Position numbers and translations under genes: made by a program. A DNA stretch of 64,000 nucleotides from positions 16,790,671 through 16,854,670 of the forward strand of contig CM070620.1 of the NCBI GenBank assembly GCA_036346255.1, written 5' to 3'. Source of the stretch: Ampelocalamus luodianensis (Eukaryota > Streptophyta > Magnoliopsida > Poales > Poaceae). Shown one piece after another: positions 43,533-54,805 of the stretch. Below the pieces are notes generated by a model that saw only the letters and a list, made by a program, of their open reading frames with translations, did not search any database and was not told the DNA's origin. How positions within the stretch are numbered: position 1 is the first letter of the stretch; every line of letters begins with the position of its first letter.

Positions 43533-43696
43533 CTCCTCCTCGTCATCCGACTCCTTCCATCCACTTGTTTGGCCTACCTGTTCTAGAGTAGGAAGTAGCC
43601 CCTTGCCAGAGTAATAGTATTCGAGCCGAGAAAAACTCTGCGCTACGGGTCATGCCCTTCTTTTTTGTGAAAAGGACACCACCTGGGTTTGTCGTT

Positions 43697-45812
43697 CTAC
43701 CGATCTTGGCGCTTACCTTTACCTAGATCGGGATTCTGCTTGGGGTTGCGTGGCTCTTTGTCGCTTACGGCTAGGACCTCCTTAGAACCGGCTGCAGGAG
43801 ATTTGTGTCTCTTGGCCTTGTTCTTGGACTTCCTAGCCTTTTTCTCCTTTTTCTTACCACTTTCGCCTACCTCCCGAGGGATATTATCTTCACGATCGAT
43901 AGTGTTGTTCCACTCCACTCGACTGCCTCAGCAGCAGTCGCGTATCTATCGGTCATCTTGAAGAGTTCGGTGACGGTGGCAGGAGGATGTAAAGCGATGT
44001 CCTCCGTTATTCTCCTACTGCGGACTCCCTGCTTGAAAGCCCTGATCACGGATGAGTCAGAAACTTTCATAATAGAATTTCGAACCTAACTGAAGCGCCT
44101 GATGAATTGGCGTAGAGTTTCGTGGTCATTCTGCCTTATCCGGTGCAGGTCATCCTCCTTTCCAGGGCGGTTGTAAGTGCCTTGGAAGTTCGCCAGCAAA
44201 AGATCGCAGAGGTGCTGCCACGAGTAGATCACTTCGAATGACTGGTTTAAAAGCCATGATCGAGCCGATCCTTCGAGTATAGTCGGAAGGTAATTTACCA
44301 TGACATGGTCTCCTCCTCCTACTGCTCGGATAGCTGTAGTGTAGATCTGGAGGAATTCGATAGGATTTTGGGTTCCATCGAACTTCTCCATGTTCGCTGG
44401 TCGAAAATGAGGCGGCCAGCGAACTGCTCGAAGGTCGGGTGAAAACGCTCGACATCCCGAGATAACTTCTTGCCTCCTTCTTTGTAAAAAAGAAGGGTTA
44501 ACGTCGCCTGGTGATCGTACTTTCGACGATACCCAGCCACGGGTGGGTTGTACCTATGATAGGCCCCAGCTTTACAAGGGAAATACTCCTCGTATTCCGT
44601 TTGCCGCCGTACATTGCGCTCCTGAAGTGGTGAGAGATCACCTCTCCTGGGAGCTGGTTGGTCTCTAGATGTCCAACGAGTCCTCCTCGGATCGGGAGAA
44701 TGACACGAGCGAGGGTCATGTCGTTTCCCGTACGACGAGTTATCGGAACGGCTGGCAGAATATGGAGTTGTACTGCTACGACTCCCTGGTTGCTGTTGAC
44801 GAGGATGCTCGAGTTTTGCCATCGTGCTGCGAAGCCTTTGTGCGATCTCTTCTGCGAAGCGATCGTACCCCGACGCTCGAGCGAGCTCTTGGGTTGGATT
44901 TTCCAGCAAGTCGTTGATGTGCTGGAGCTCTTGAGCTTCCTTCGACTGGAAATAAGCACGCTTAGGGAGATTTTTCTGAGCTGCTATTTTACTTCGTCGG
45001 GTTGTCTCATAATGGCCTATTTCAGATCCCTGATTTGGTTTCATTGGAGTGCGAGAATATTGAGGATGTCCCGCATGTTCATTAAAGTGTTCATCTCGTT
45101 TGCCAGCGATGGTGTCCTTACCATTGCCACGAGGGGGTGTAGAGTGTGCCCGTCGGGGAGCATCGTCAGTCCTTCCTTTGGGAGAATGATTCTTATTAGG
45201 GGGAATGACGAAGACCTCCCGTGGATGACCTCTACTTGCGCTCGAGGCCTCCTCACCTGAGGAGTAGTCGAGTGACACCATCTGGCGACTTGGAGTAAAC
45301 CCCTCCAGGTAGATTAACTCCGGGTTATAACCGTCTTCGTCTACAGGTGCGTCCTGCGGCGGGATGGTTGGACTTGGAGGAACAATGTGTTTGATTCTCT
45401 TCTCTGCGGAATTATCCGGAGAAAGAGGACCATCAGATATCGATGGAGCTCTGGAATGATGGCTTCCAGAACCTACCTCGCCAAGTCGTACTGCCTTAGG
45501 GGGACTCGAACACTTGAAAGAAAGATTCTCGTCGTGTTGCGAATCTGTCCTGGGGCAGCCCTGTTGGTGGTCGTGTTGACCCTTGTCCCCTGAGGAAGCT
45601 GGTTCCTCAGCTGGGCGTACTGTTGTGGGGGATACGGATCCCTCCTGAACTCCGTTGGTGATGCAATCTCCGAGATCTGATAGAAGATCTGCAGAGGCGG
45701 CAATACCGTCAGATGATTCGATACTCGACTCGTAGTCGAAGCCGGCATCCATGTCGATGTCTGCATAATCGGCAAAGTCGAACCAATTCTCCTCATTCCA
45801 TACTCCTGCCAT
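43697..45812 (-). pseudogene. Gypsy gag (Tat-like), frameshifted
   Basis: The ATG at 45812 (MAGVWNEENWFDFADYADID) opens an approximately 500-codon frame with an acidic N-terminus and an Arg/Ser-rich middle. It reaches the capsid, VERFHPTFEQFAGRL. The capsid continues in a second frame (44391-44086; MEKFDGTQNPIEFLQIY, RSWLLNQSFEVIYSW, RPGKEDDLHRIRQ) and a third (44070-43867; VIRAFKQGVRS). The Lys-rich C-terminus (43918-43697) follows. At least two frameshifts are present. A longer start at 45848 is possible but begins outside the acidic domain. Confidence 0.85.
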
Positions 45813-45861
45813 GGTAGCATCAAAGAGAAAAGAAAGAACTATTAACAAGGAATTACCAGAA

Positions 45862-45882
45862 GATCCCCACGGTCGGCGCCAA
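45862..45882 (-). other. Primer binding site, tRNA-Asp-like
   Basis: On the minus strand TTGGCGCCGACCGTGGGGA follows the LTR after one base. The TGGCGCCG start fits the tRNA-Asp class used by Tat-lineage elements. The exact tRNA is inferred. Confidence 0.65.
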
Positions 45883-45883
45883 C

Positions 45884-46623
45884 TGTCGGTGTTTTAGAAC
45901 CGATCTTACGTAAAGATTATTTGATTCGGGGGGTCTCCACAATTGATCACGCAGACAAAGGAGACACGGAAATTTTTATACAGGTTCGGGTCTTCTCCAT
46001 TGAGAATAACAACCTGTATTGGGTATCCTGATTACAATAAGTGAAAAGGCTTGCGCTAATACTGCTACTGACTGTCTCTCAAAAAGCCCCCCTCATTATC
46101 TCCAAGAGACACATATTTATACTATGATGTAGGGGCGGTTGTCGTTCCAGGTCAATTAGGCGCTCATTATTGCCAAATAATGAGAGTAATTACCGGAGAT
46201 AGTAACCTCCCCACGCTGTCCAACGATTATCAATCAGAGATAGTTGAGGATCATCTGTAGTTATTTCAGGTATAACTACGTATTTTGACTGCTCAGATCC
46301 TCACCAATAAATGGGTCTTCTGACAAGTGGATCCAGTTAATTGTGAGGAAGTCGTAGCAGGGCTGGCCGTAGCAGGACTTACGATTAGGGGGTAGTCGTA
46401 GAAAAAGCTTACGACTGGGTACTGGTCGTAGAAATACTTACGATCGGATGTAATCGTAGCAGGACTTACGATTATATGGAAGTCATAGAAATACTTACGA
46501 CTATAGGGGTGGTCGTAGAAGAGCTTACGACCACCTAACTTACTCCTCCCTTATGTCGTTAAAGGGTATATCATGTGACGTTATATTACATGATTAAGGA
46601 ATAATAAAATAAGGATTATTAGA
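45884..46623 (-). repeat. 5' LTR of Tat-like element, outer tip missing
   Basis: It aligns with 35803-36550. The outermost 9 bases (minus-strand TGACGAGGG) are absent and PDLP gene sequence follows directly. It carries the same hairpin array at 46378-46535. Confidence 0.85.
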
Positions 46624-47950
46624 TTATTCAACTTCGGACTTCAGAGAGCTTACATGCTTTTCTGAGGAAAGAGATGAACACCACGAGGAGTGCTAGCCCA
46701 GCCAAGATGCCAATTATTATTGCCACAGTCCTCCGAACATAATCTCCCGAATACTCTATCACCAAACCGAAGCACCATGTATAACTAGAGTAGCGTATAT
46801 ATTGAGCTATGTACAAATTAAGTCGAGCACTCGTTCAGTATGGTGGTGTCTGTATCATTTGCATAGCCTTAATTAATATAATAGATCATTAAGGCTTGGA
46901 TTGGATGGGTCCGTGGTGGGATCCTAGCTCAATCAGCATGGAGAAGAGAATTAACATTCGTAAAGATTAGGTTAGAGTTTCACCATTCACACACCGGTCC
47001 AAATGAAGGTCGGGACACAATGTCATCATCAAACGAGAAGACGCGCACGGGGGCAAGCGCCTGCTTTGTTTCCTGGAACAGGGGATGTTTTTTTTACTTT
47101 TAGAAGTTAACTAGGTGTCACTTTTATCACTTGTTTTTTTTCATCTTATACTCATAAAAGCCATAAAAGTGAAATGTGAAATATTATGAAAGTATTTTCT
47201 ATGACAAATTCACTTGTATTATTTTTATATATTCAAGCTATACATTCGAGATAATATGTTTGATCAAAATTATTTTGTTTAGATTGAACGTATTTAAAAA
47301 ACCACTCTTTGACTGGAGGAGGGGTATTAGGCCAGGCAGGCGGTGCAGTCAGCAGCCGCGATATTGCCGAGGCACTGCGCGACACCCCGCACCGTGCCGG
47401 AGGTGCTCACATTGTACCAGGTCGCGGCCTGCAGCAGCTCCCCGAGGACGCCGTCGCGGCTCCTCAGGAACCCGCCGTCGTCGCTCGTGCTGGAGCTGCA
47501 CCTGCGGTACGCCGTGGTGGTGTCGGCCCGGCCGATGAAGTCGCTGGCGTCGTACCGCACGTAGCAGCCGTCGACCTGCAGCGAGGCGGCGTACGCGTTG
47601 GCGCACACGGAGCCGAGCCGGCCCACCGTCTCCTGCACGCACGCCACGCAGTCGCCGGGGCTGAGGTCGCCGCGGCACTGGTACAGGCCATAGGCGGCCG
47701 TGCCGGCAGCCAGGTCCCCGACGCCGCCGCCGGCGGTGAAGCTGTTGCAGGTGGGGCCGGAGGACGCGGTGGAGGCGATGGAGGTGAGGAGGGAGTTGAG
47801 GTTGCTGTCGAAGTCGGTGTTGGGCTCTTACTTGGACGGCGAGCACCCGGCGTCGACGAACGTGCCCGTCGCGGCGCGGACCGCCTTCGGTGCGGTAGCG
47901 CCGAGGTGGAGGAGAAGCATGATCACGACGCTGCTGCCGAGCAGATGCAT
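46624..47950 (-). pseudogene. PDLP: Plasmodesmata-located protein (DUF26/Gnk2) pseudogene
   Basis: PDLPs are plasma-membrane proteins with two extracellular Gnk2 domains that sit at plasmodesmata. The ATG at 47950 opens a signal peptide (MHLLGSSVVIMLLLHLGATA). Codon 41 is TAA (47828-47830), where the family usually has a sense codon after CSPSK. The first Gnk2 domain is otherwise intact, with C-x8-C-x2-C (QCRGDLSPGDCVAC). The second begins (CLGNIAAADCTACLA) and stops at 47327-47329, so about 60 residues are missing. The transmembrane tail RTVAIIIGILAGLALLVVF is at 46628-46780. The stop codon sits 7 bases from the gypsy LTR. The gene is dead or at best truncated. Confidence 0.85.
46817..47326. 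other. AT-rich noncoding stretch inside PDLP
   Basis: This replaces the C-terminal part of the second Gnk2 domain and any intron. It is AT-rich, with no TE ends I can define. It may be intron plus a deletion scar. Confidence 0.4.
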
Positions 47951-48632
47951 GGGTGAATGAAGCTTAGACGGTAATTAACAGGGCATGCAAACGCGTACGA
48001 GCTTTTGATTTGGTTCGGTCGCTACTCGCTGTGACGCGCGCGTGTCGTGCCGTCTATGGGCTTCTATTTTGGCTACTAATCGGGCGAGCGCTGTGACGGT
48101 TGGTGACTGCGGTGTTGCTCGCATCAGAGATTCTTGTACATCGTCGCGATCAAAAGCAACTCACTCCTTTTCCAGTGGGCGAGCTCGTGCGTGAGGGGAC
48201 GGGGCGGGGCAACTTTGGTGTGAGCCAGCAATAATTGCTGCCATTTTGACGAGTTCCCGCCGGATGTCTTGCCCTCAACAAGCTACCGGGCCGGCGCGTC
48301 AAGCTCGGCACGTCTGTGCGGTCCGAATGTTTGCTACTAGGTACGAACAAATGACAGCCGGTACTGACCGCGGGAAAATGCCATATTCAGGTGAAATCCT
48401 AGGGAAACTGGTTCGTTCTGTGGTGCCGTCCGGCAAGTTCCACTGTCGGTATCTCCACTTGTATAACCTCGCAAGTTGTAACGTGGAGATTGCTAGCAGA
48501 AGGCAAGCGAGTACAAGGGACTTCGTTACTTGAAGACCCTTATGGGCTTTAATTTGTGTATGGTCTAAATAGTTGTAGGCTGGCCCATTGTTGGGGGTCT
48601 CTGTCCGGGCCAAACAGGTCTGCTGATAAAAG
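47951..48632. other. PDLP upstream region
   Basis: No ORF with a family match. It presumably held the PDLP promoter, but I see no confident TATA box. Confidence 0.4.
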
Positions 48633-48839
48633 AGGTGCAAACGGAACGGATAATTATCGACCGACCGAATAAATGTGGGCTAAATTTGGAGCTTTTTCCC
48701 GGATATCCGGGGGGGGGTTCGGATTCGGATTTTTTTTGCCTTATACGGATTCAGTAGGAATATATCTTGCTTATTCGGAGCTATCCGGGAATTAATTCGG
48801 ATATATCCGGAAGTATCCGAGTGACTATCTGGGAATCAA

Positions 48840-49340
48840 CACCGCCGCGCCATCCATCCACAATCCACATGATCACCCCGCCCGCTCCCGCCCAGCGTAG
48901 TCGCACTCGCACTTCCTCCCGCGCCCAACGCCCACGTTTCCCGCCCATAGGCCATAGCTCCCAAATCCCCTAACCCTAACCCTCGCCACTGCCACCGCCT
49001 CCCTTCCCCTCCCACGGTCCCTCAATCGTCATCTACAAGACCTCCCCCCACCCGCGGCCTCCGCCTCCCTCCTCCCTCGCCCCCGCCGCCGCCTCCCTCC
49101 TCCCTTGCCGCCGCCTGCCTCCTCCCTGGTCCCTCGCAGCCACCTCCGTCGCCCAGGTGGAAGCCCAGAGACCCCCCCTCCGCAGTCACCTCCGTCACTG
49201 TCGCTCTCTGCTGGGTTCTCGTGGCATTCTCCGTGGCGGACTACGACGGTCGACGGGTTGAAGGCGTGTGGTACGGACGTGTTCGAGAAGATGCAGCCCG
49301 ACGGCCGCACATGCCAGGTCGTCTTCTTCGACCCCGATGG
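48840..49340 (+). other. Captured 5' region: telobox-like motif, GC-rich leader and first-exon-like frame
   Basis: A CCCTAACCCTAACCCT telobox-like motif lies at 48967-48983, typical of plant housekeeping gene promoters. It is followed by a CCG-rich leader and a frame reading DGLKACGTDVFEKMQPDGRT, then CQVVFFDPDG, and a GT donor at 49340. I do not recognise the protein. Confidence 0.45.
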
Positions 49341-50194
49341 TGAGCGATTCTCAGATGCTTATTCCGTTCGTTGTCTCCCGAAATTCGCAACTTTGTTCTA
49401 CTTGTTAACTGTTCTTGCTATCATGTGTTCTTGAAAAACTGTGTTTGCTATCACGGTGAGATCTTTATGTTGCTTTCTGATTGTGTCTTCGATAGCATAA
49501 CGCCACGCAAAGGTTTTATTAAGTGAAGCTGTTGCCTGTTAGTTCATAATTTAGTAGCACCGTCAAACTTACAGTCTTCAGGAATTCAGTTTTGAAGCCT
49601 TCAGGACTTCGGCTTGATATTAAAAGGGCAGTTTAGTTCCTGCGTATTTCTGAGATTGCAAGCTGTGAAGTTTCAGCAGGTATTTTCGGGAGATCAAGGG
49701 TTGACTGTAAAACTAATTTCGAAAAATTTGCACTTGTTGGTGACAGCTTGTAGTTAGTCTGAATAGCACATCGTTTACAATTACCAAACTACATAAGGAG
49801 GGGGATTTGAGTGTTCTGGAGTAGACCTGTAAAACAGGCTGAAATTTTAGGCCAGACCTGTAAAACAGGCTGAAATTTTAGGCCTTGCTTGAAATGGGCA
49901 TGTAACTCTTTGAGTGCCTAACGCTTGTTTGGTTCACAGTGCTATTTGTACACCTTGCATCCTTGTGAAGTTCTTCAGGCAGAGAGCAGAGTTGTTTGGT
50001 TTCTGCATGTTTTATGGCCTTAGGCCTACTACTGATAAAACAATAGTGTTGTCAACCTGCCTTATCAGCTTATCATGTCAAGTTATTGGAATGTGGTTAG
50101 TTCAGCTATGCATTTTCTTTCTGCGCATATGCATAGAATCTCTTTATTATTGACCAACTGAGGTTTCAATGTTGTCTACTTGTATGTACCACAG

Positions 50195-50323
50195 TATCAG
50201 CAGCTTTTGTTTTGGACTGTCCAACTTCCACACGAAGAGAAGTCCTAGAACTTTCGGATTCCAGGACAACAGTTGCAGCTTCGGTCAGTCAGAAGAATAC
50301 CGTGTATACAAGAACACTACAAG
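50195..50323 (+). other. Exon-like piece, unassigned
   Basis: The segment is bounded by 'cag' before and 'gtaagc' after. One frame reads FGFQDNSCSFGQSEEYRVY. No family is recognised. Confidence 0.3.
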
Positions 50324-51268
50324 GTAAGCGAGCATTTTTATACTGGCCATTTTCAGATCCCTCTCCAATAACTTACTGTGTGCAACTTTCTGTTTTCAGT
50401 AGATGGCTAGATGCTGCTGACCTTTTCTCTAGTTACTAAACAATTAATTGCACACCATGAGCTCTTTAGTGATCATGAGAATGTGGTTACAAACATGATT
50501 GTTAAAGTTAAGCAAGCTATCATTGAAGGGGGGAAAAAAATCCAATTTCTGATTACTCTCCTTTACTGGACGTACATACACTGGGCTGAGAGCCTGAGAC
50601 TGATCAGGCCTGCAGAAATGATAGTGTTCATTGTCCACAGTGGGTGTACCGAAGTTCAGTAACTGAACTACTGATTTAGATGGATGCCTAAATCATACAC
50701 CATTTTTTTCATTTAGGTAGGGATCAGAATTTAGCAGCAGAGCTTGCCATTGTTATTCACTTATTCTACACAAAACATGTAACTCAATGAAATGAGAGAG
50801 TTAAAAGACATATTTTAGATGGCAATGGCTTATCAGTACAGGTCACTGCAAAGCCAATTTTTCAAGAAAATTTATAGAACAAATGTCTGATTCCCGAAGT
50901 TATGATTATATAAGCACTTCAGGAGAAAAATTCACATATAATTTTTTCCTTTGACATATTTTGTTGGTTTGCATCTGCATTAGATTGCACAAAAGAATGT
51001 AACAGAACTTCACAAATGGAGCCTATAGTAAAATATCGGACTGATAGATAACTTCTGTTCTAATTGACTTATTTCTCTACTGCAACTGTGTTTCCGGACT
51101 TATTTCTGTTTCTGGAAATTTAATAAATTATTTCCTTTGAATTTGAACAAACATGGACTGCTTGTTTTGATAAATAAATAAGGGGAACTCATGTTGTTTG
51201 TGGTTCAGGTCAAAATATCAAATGTTTTAAGTTGGGTAAGTGCTAACTTCGTGTTACATGTGATACAG

Positions 51269-51866
51269 GGTAGCCAAGTATCAAGAAGCAAACCCTGGTG
51301 TATTCACTATTATCACTTTCCCTTTCTTATTTGCTGTCATGTTTGGAGATTGGGGTCATGGAATTTGCTTATTACTTGCAAGTTGGAACACTCTATCCGG
51401 TAATCCGAGAGAAGAAACTAGCTTCGTAGGTTTGCTCCCTAGTCTTCATTAAATTTTGCACAAATGAACCTTAGAATTGCTATTAGTTACTTTAATGCAA
51501 AGTTCTTCAGGAACAGTCTTAATGTGTGGTAAGTTTACCTCACCCTCTGAGAAATGCACTTACCTATGATATTATAATTTGAGATGAGGATCTATAGTTC
51601 CTGTGAGGAAGCCGTTCATCCTTCGTAGCTTGTGGTACAGTCGTTAGATTATGCTTATTGCTCCTGTTTGCTTTTGTAACACGTACCAATTCATTCCCCA
51701 GCTGATCTTCTTGAACAACTTATTTGGTTCCCTTTCCCTGCTCATCATTATTAAGTGGTGTACGGTGTCAACAGCAGATCTGTACCATGTTATGATATAT
51801 ATGTTCTTCAGTCCAACAGATGAACTTAGGGAGAACCAATTATTTCCCGGCCAAAAAACAGTGCAG
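51269..51866 (+). pseudogene. Captured V-ATPase subunit a exons
   Basis: Subunit a is the membrane stator of the vacuolar proton pump. The first exon (51269-51429) encodes AKYQEANPGVFTIITFPFLF, followed by AVMFGDWGHGICLLLA. After a frame break it reads IREKKLAS, with the final CAG turned into TAG. The second exon (51702-51866) encodes LIFLNNLFGSLSLLIIIKWC, then ADLYHVMIYMF and a matching end at GQKTVQ. Acceptors and donors are preserved (acag, cccag, gtag). Intervening exons of the native gene are absent, so this is a partial, internally deleted capture. Confidence 0.9.
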
Positions 51867-51879
51867 GTAGTGCAGGTAT

Positions 51880-51901
51880 GCATGTGTGTGTGTGTGTGTG
51901 T
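51880..51901. repeat. (TG)n microsatellite
   Basis: About nine TG repeats lie inside the hAT-like element, after the V-ATPase exon. Confidence 0.9.
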
Positions 51902-52432
51902 ATTCATTATTGGTATGTTCTGAGTTACTACTTGCTTACCTAGCCTCTATCATGTACTTGCTACTTGCTAGTTAGTAGTTACTACTACTTGCTTAAATAG
52001 CCTATGTTATCGTGTGATATATTTAAATTTGTTTGTTAAACTACTAATCTAATTGCATTTTGGACATGTAGTATGGTTGATTGATCTTTATTTGTGCGAT
52101 ATATATGGTTTATGTTTTTGCGCAATATCTGAATAAGTATCCGTGACCGAGACAATCTGTATTCGATTTGGCATGTATTCGCTCCGTGTTCGTGACTGAG
52201 ACTATCCGCATTTGTATTCGTGTCCGGCATTGTCCGTGTCCGATTTCGAATCCGAGAAAAAATATGAAAAAGGATACAAGATGAGCGATATCCGTCCGTA
52301 TCCACTCCGTTTGCACCCCTAGGCGTTGGGTTAGCCGGGAAATGGCGATTTGCCTGCAAAAAGTTATTACCCCGACGTTCTATATCCGTGAGCTGTGCGA
52401 TTTTTTTAGGAGGTTATTGTCTAGCATCATAA

Positions 52433-52736
52433 GGGTATGTACAATGGTACAGATAGTTGTTGTCTATAACAACTTTTTATGTTACCTGTAGATAGCATTA
52501 AAGTCAGCTTATACAGTGGATTGTCTTTTTATTTATCTTTATAGACCACACAATCTTTTAATGCTTTTATGGACTTAAGAAATGTGGTTAGATAGCTTTT
52601 TTGGTTCTGGTGATACAGTCGGCTACAAGATTGTAGACAACATGTTTTCCTCTTTTTATTCTCTTTTATTCACATTAGCTTAAATCCTATGTAGCAGATA
52701 ATTTAAACAACTGATATAAACCCATTGTAAATGACC
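52433..52736. mobile_element. Tourist-like MITE
   Basis: A 304-bp unit has inverted ends (GGGTATGTACAATGG against GGTCATTTACAATGGG). It is flanked by TAA at 52430-52432 and 52737-52739, a 3-bp target typical of PIF/Harbinger. No ORF is present. Confidence 0.75.
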
Positions 52737-52739
52737 TAA

Positions 52740-53796
52740 TAGTGTTTTGGATTCTATCTATGGACATGAGACAGAAACAACCAGAGTGCCTTATCCCTAT
52801 CCCACAGTAAATTCACGTATCAGCAGCCAGCACCTAACCTTTTATATGGAGTTTGTATGTGCAAATCAAATTCAGTACTGTAATTGTCTGGCCGCTGCTG
52901 AACTCGTTTGTAGCACCTTGCTTTCCTGAACCTGAACACTGGCTTCCTGATGGACAGTGACTTTGTTCCTTTCTTTTCAAGAAAAGGACATGGAAGCTAT
53001 AATCGTTCCTCTACTTGTCAAGTTTGTGATACTTGTCGTATGGCCTCGTGAGAGAACAGGTTTTTTCGGGTGTCCTTTTCAGATCAATCTGAACTTATTC
53101 TGGTTCGATCATTTCCTAGTTTGAAATTTCCATTAGACTTCCTGGTCATGCACATTCACATCACTACATCAGTACAGAGTAGTAGTATTTGGATTGGAAC
53201 TCTGCAAGCGTGCACTGAATGTACTGCGGTTGTTATTTGGTCCTTCTCATGTCGTGATAAACGAAAATAAAAGAGAGAACATGGTAAGTAATATGCTCCC
53301 ATGGTGCTTCTTTCTTGTTGATCCTGTTCCTCCAAGGCAGAGAAAAAAAATACGAGCAGCCTATGTCAATAGATAACATCAAGTAGTTCCATTGTTAAGT
53401 CCGCTTCGAGGCCAACTTGATGCATCTGTTGGGTATAATTTTACCCGTTCCTTGGTGTATGGTGTAATGGTTCACGGGTGTGAAGCTAATTGCTTTCTCC
53501 TGGTCAAAGGAAAAGGAAAGCGAAAACGACCGTACTCCTACCTCCAAACTTAGCCAATAGGAAGATCATGTTTTGTATGAATTATAAGGAAAATATAATC
53601 AGCATGCATGCTGCATGGACATGATAGGTCCTCAATGCACACAGATTCGATAAGGAACTTCCCATGTTCTCAAACATGGTAAGGTAGCTATGTTGGATTG
53701 CTCAATGGACGGTTTGATCTCCTCTGACAATTCACTCACTCTTCGCCATACAACACATCATGTCTCATTCGTCTTCTTACAATTGGGGAAAATATA
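52740..53796. other. No recognised feature
   Basis: About 1.05 kb without a convincing gene, LTR or inverted repeat. Short open frames have no family match. Confidence 0.5.
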
Positions 53797-54299
53797 TGTT
53801 ATACTCTGATTCACCTTCTTATGCGCAGTAGTCTCAGATTGGATCAGAGTTTATGAGAAACAACACGAGCGCGTACGGTATCAAGAATGAAGTAGATGAA
53901 TTTCGTAGAGAGAACCAAATAACAGCGACAAAATAATAACGATAGAAAAAAATTTGGCGAATCTGACCTCATTTTTCTTAAGCACAACCTCAAAAGAGTA
54001 CATGACATGGTTATTGTCTTACAACCCTCTCGAACCTTTTAAGACTCTCAGATCGTTGCCCTATATAAGAATCTAATGCTAAATAATAGCTTAGCCTCTA
54101 ATCCTCTCGTGCACCTCTTGCTTTGGTTGGTTTGTGATTTGTATTCTCTATGACCATCCCTTATGGCTTTATATAGTGCTCACTAATTTTCCTCCAAAAT
54201 AAAGTAGAAATCCTAATCCTACTAGGATTCATATAGGAATTCTTGTAGCACATTTCTCGAAGTCCTAGTTGATTAGGATATAAGTCACTATACTCAACA
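53797..54299 (-). repeat. 3' LTR of copia relic
   Basis: It starts 'tgttatactctgattc' and ends 'tatactcaaca' on the plus strand. It aligns with 56000-56412 plus 59361 onward, for example 'cttatgcgca' and 'tcgtagagagaa'. Confidence 0.8.
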
Positions 54300-54805
54300 A
54301 TTTACACATTAACTCTTATCCATTGAAGTCATCATGCTCCTCCAAAAACTCACTCCTAGTCGGCTTCACCTTTTTTTCTCCCACCTTTGGGAGTGCCCCC
54401 ACCATAGGGGCTCATGCATATGACCGCAATGTGTGTGTCGGTGTCCAGGCTAGCCTACCTGAACCCTCCATATGAGAACTCTTTTGTTGTGTAGTTTGGT
54501 TAACCACACCTCATGTCCCTACAACTCTCAATGCCATATGTTTGTACTGTTTCCGAGCTCTACATGCTCGTCGGTACCGCATGGTTGGTCCCACCACGTC
54601 TTCCTTCTTTCAACAGCTTGCACCTTCGCCTTTGCGTCTGCTAGATTTTGCAACCGTCTTTACAGTTTCGCGTATAACTGCAGATGAGATCTGAGTACCT
54701 ACTGTTTGACGACATAGTTTCTTTCTTCTGACCAAGATTTTTATCAGACCTCCCATTAGTTGCTCTTCCCTGATGATTACCCATCAATCGGTATCATCTA
54801 TTACT

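Larger units (their letters stand above)
35803..46623 (-). mobile_element. Tat-like Ty3/gypsy retrotransposon with antisense ORF
   Basis: The minus-strand order is 5' LTR (45884-46623), primer site, gag, protease, RT, RNase H, integrase, then a 3.4-kb spacer with an antisense ORF and tandem repeats, polypurine tract and 3' LTR (35803-36559). RT and integrase wording, the GDLVLR integrase C-terminus and the VDGGSSLNILF protease point to the Tat lineage. All proteins are broken. The outer edge of the 5' LTR lacks the last 9 bases seen in the 3' LTR, and no target duplication is found. Confidence 0.88.
48633..52320. mobile_element. hAT-like transposon with captured V-ATPase subunit a gene
   Basis: The ends are inverted: AGGTGCAAACGGA at 48633-48645 and TCCGTTTGCACCCCT at 52306-52320. 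Subterminal zones are rich in 'ggatatccgg' or 'tatccg' type motifs, as in hAT elements. No 8-bp target duplication or transposase is found. The inside holds a captured gene 5' region (48960-49345), an exon-like piece (50195-50323) and two V-ATPase subunit a exons (51269-51429, 51702-51866). Introns remain, consistent with DNA-level capture. Confidence 0.7.

Noticed and set aside
47309..47956. 215-codon plus-strand frame
   Set aside because: It is antisense to the PDLP exon with its conserved Gnk2 cysteines, and has Ala/Gly-rich low complexity.
51269..51866. A native V-ATPase subunit a gene
   Set aside because: Only two exons are found, the exons that should lie between them are missing, and the frame is broken.
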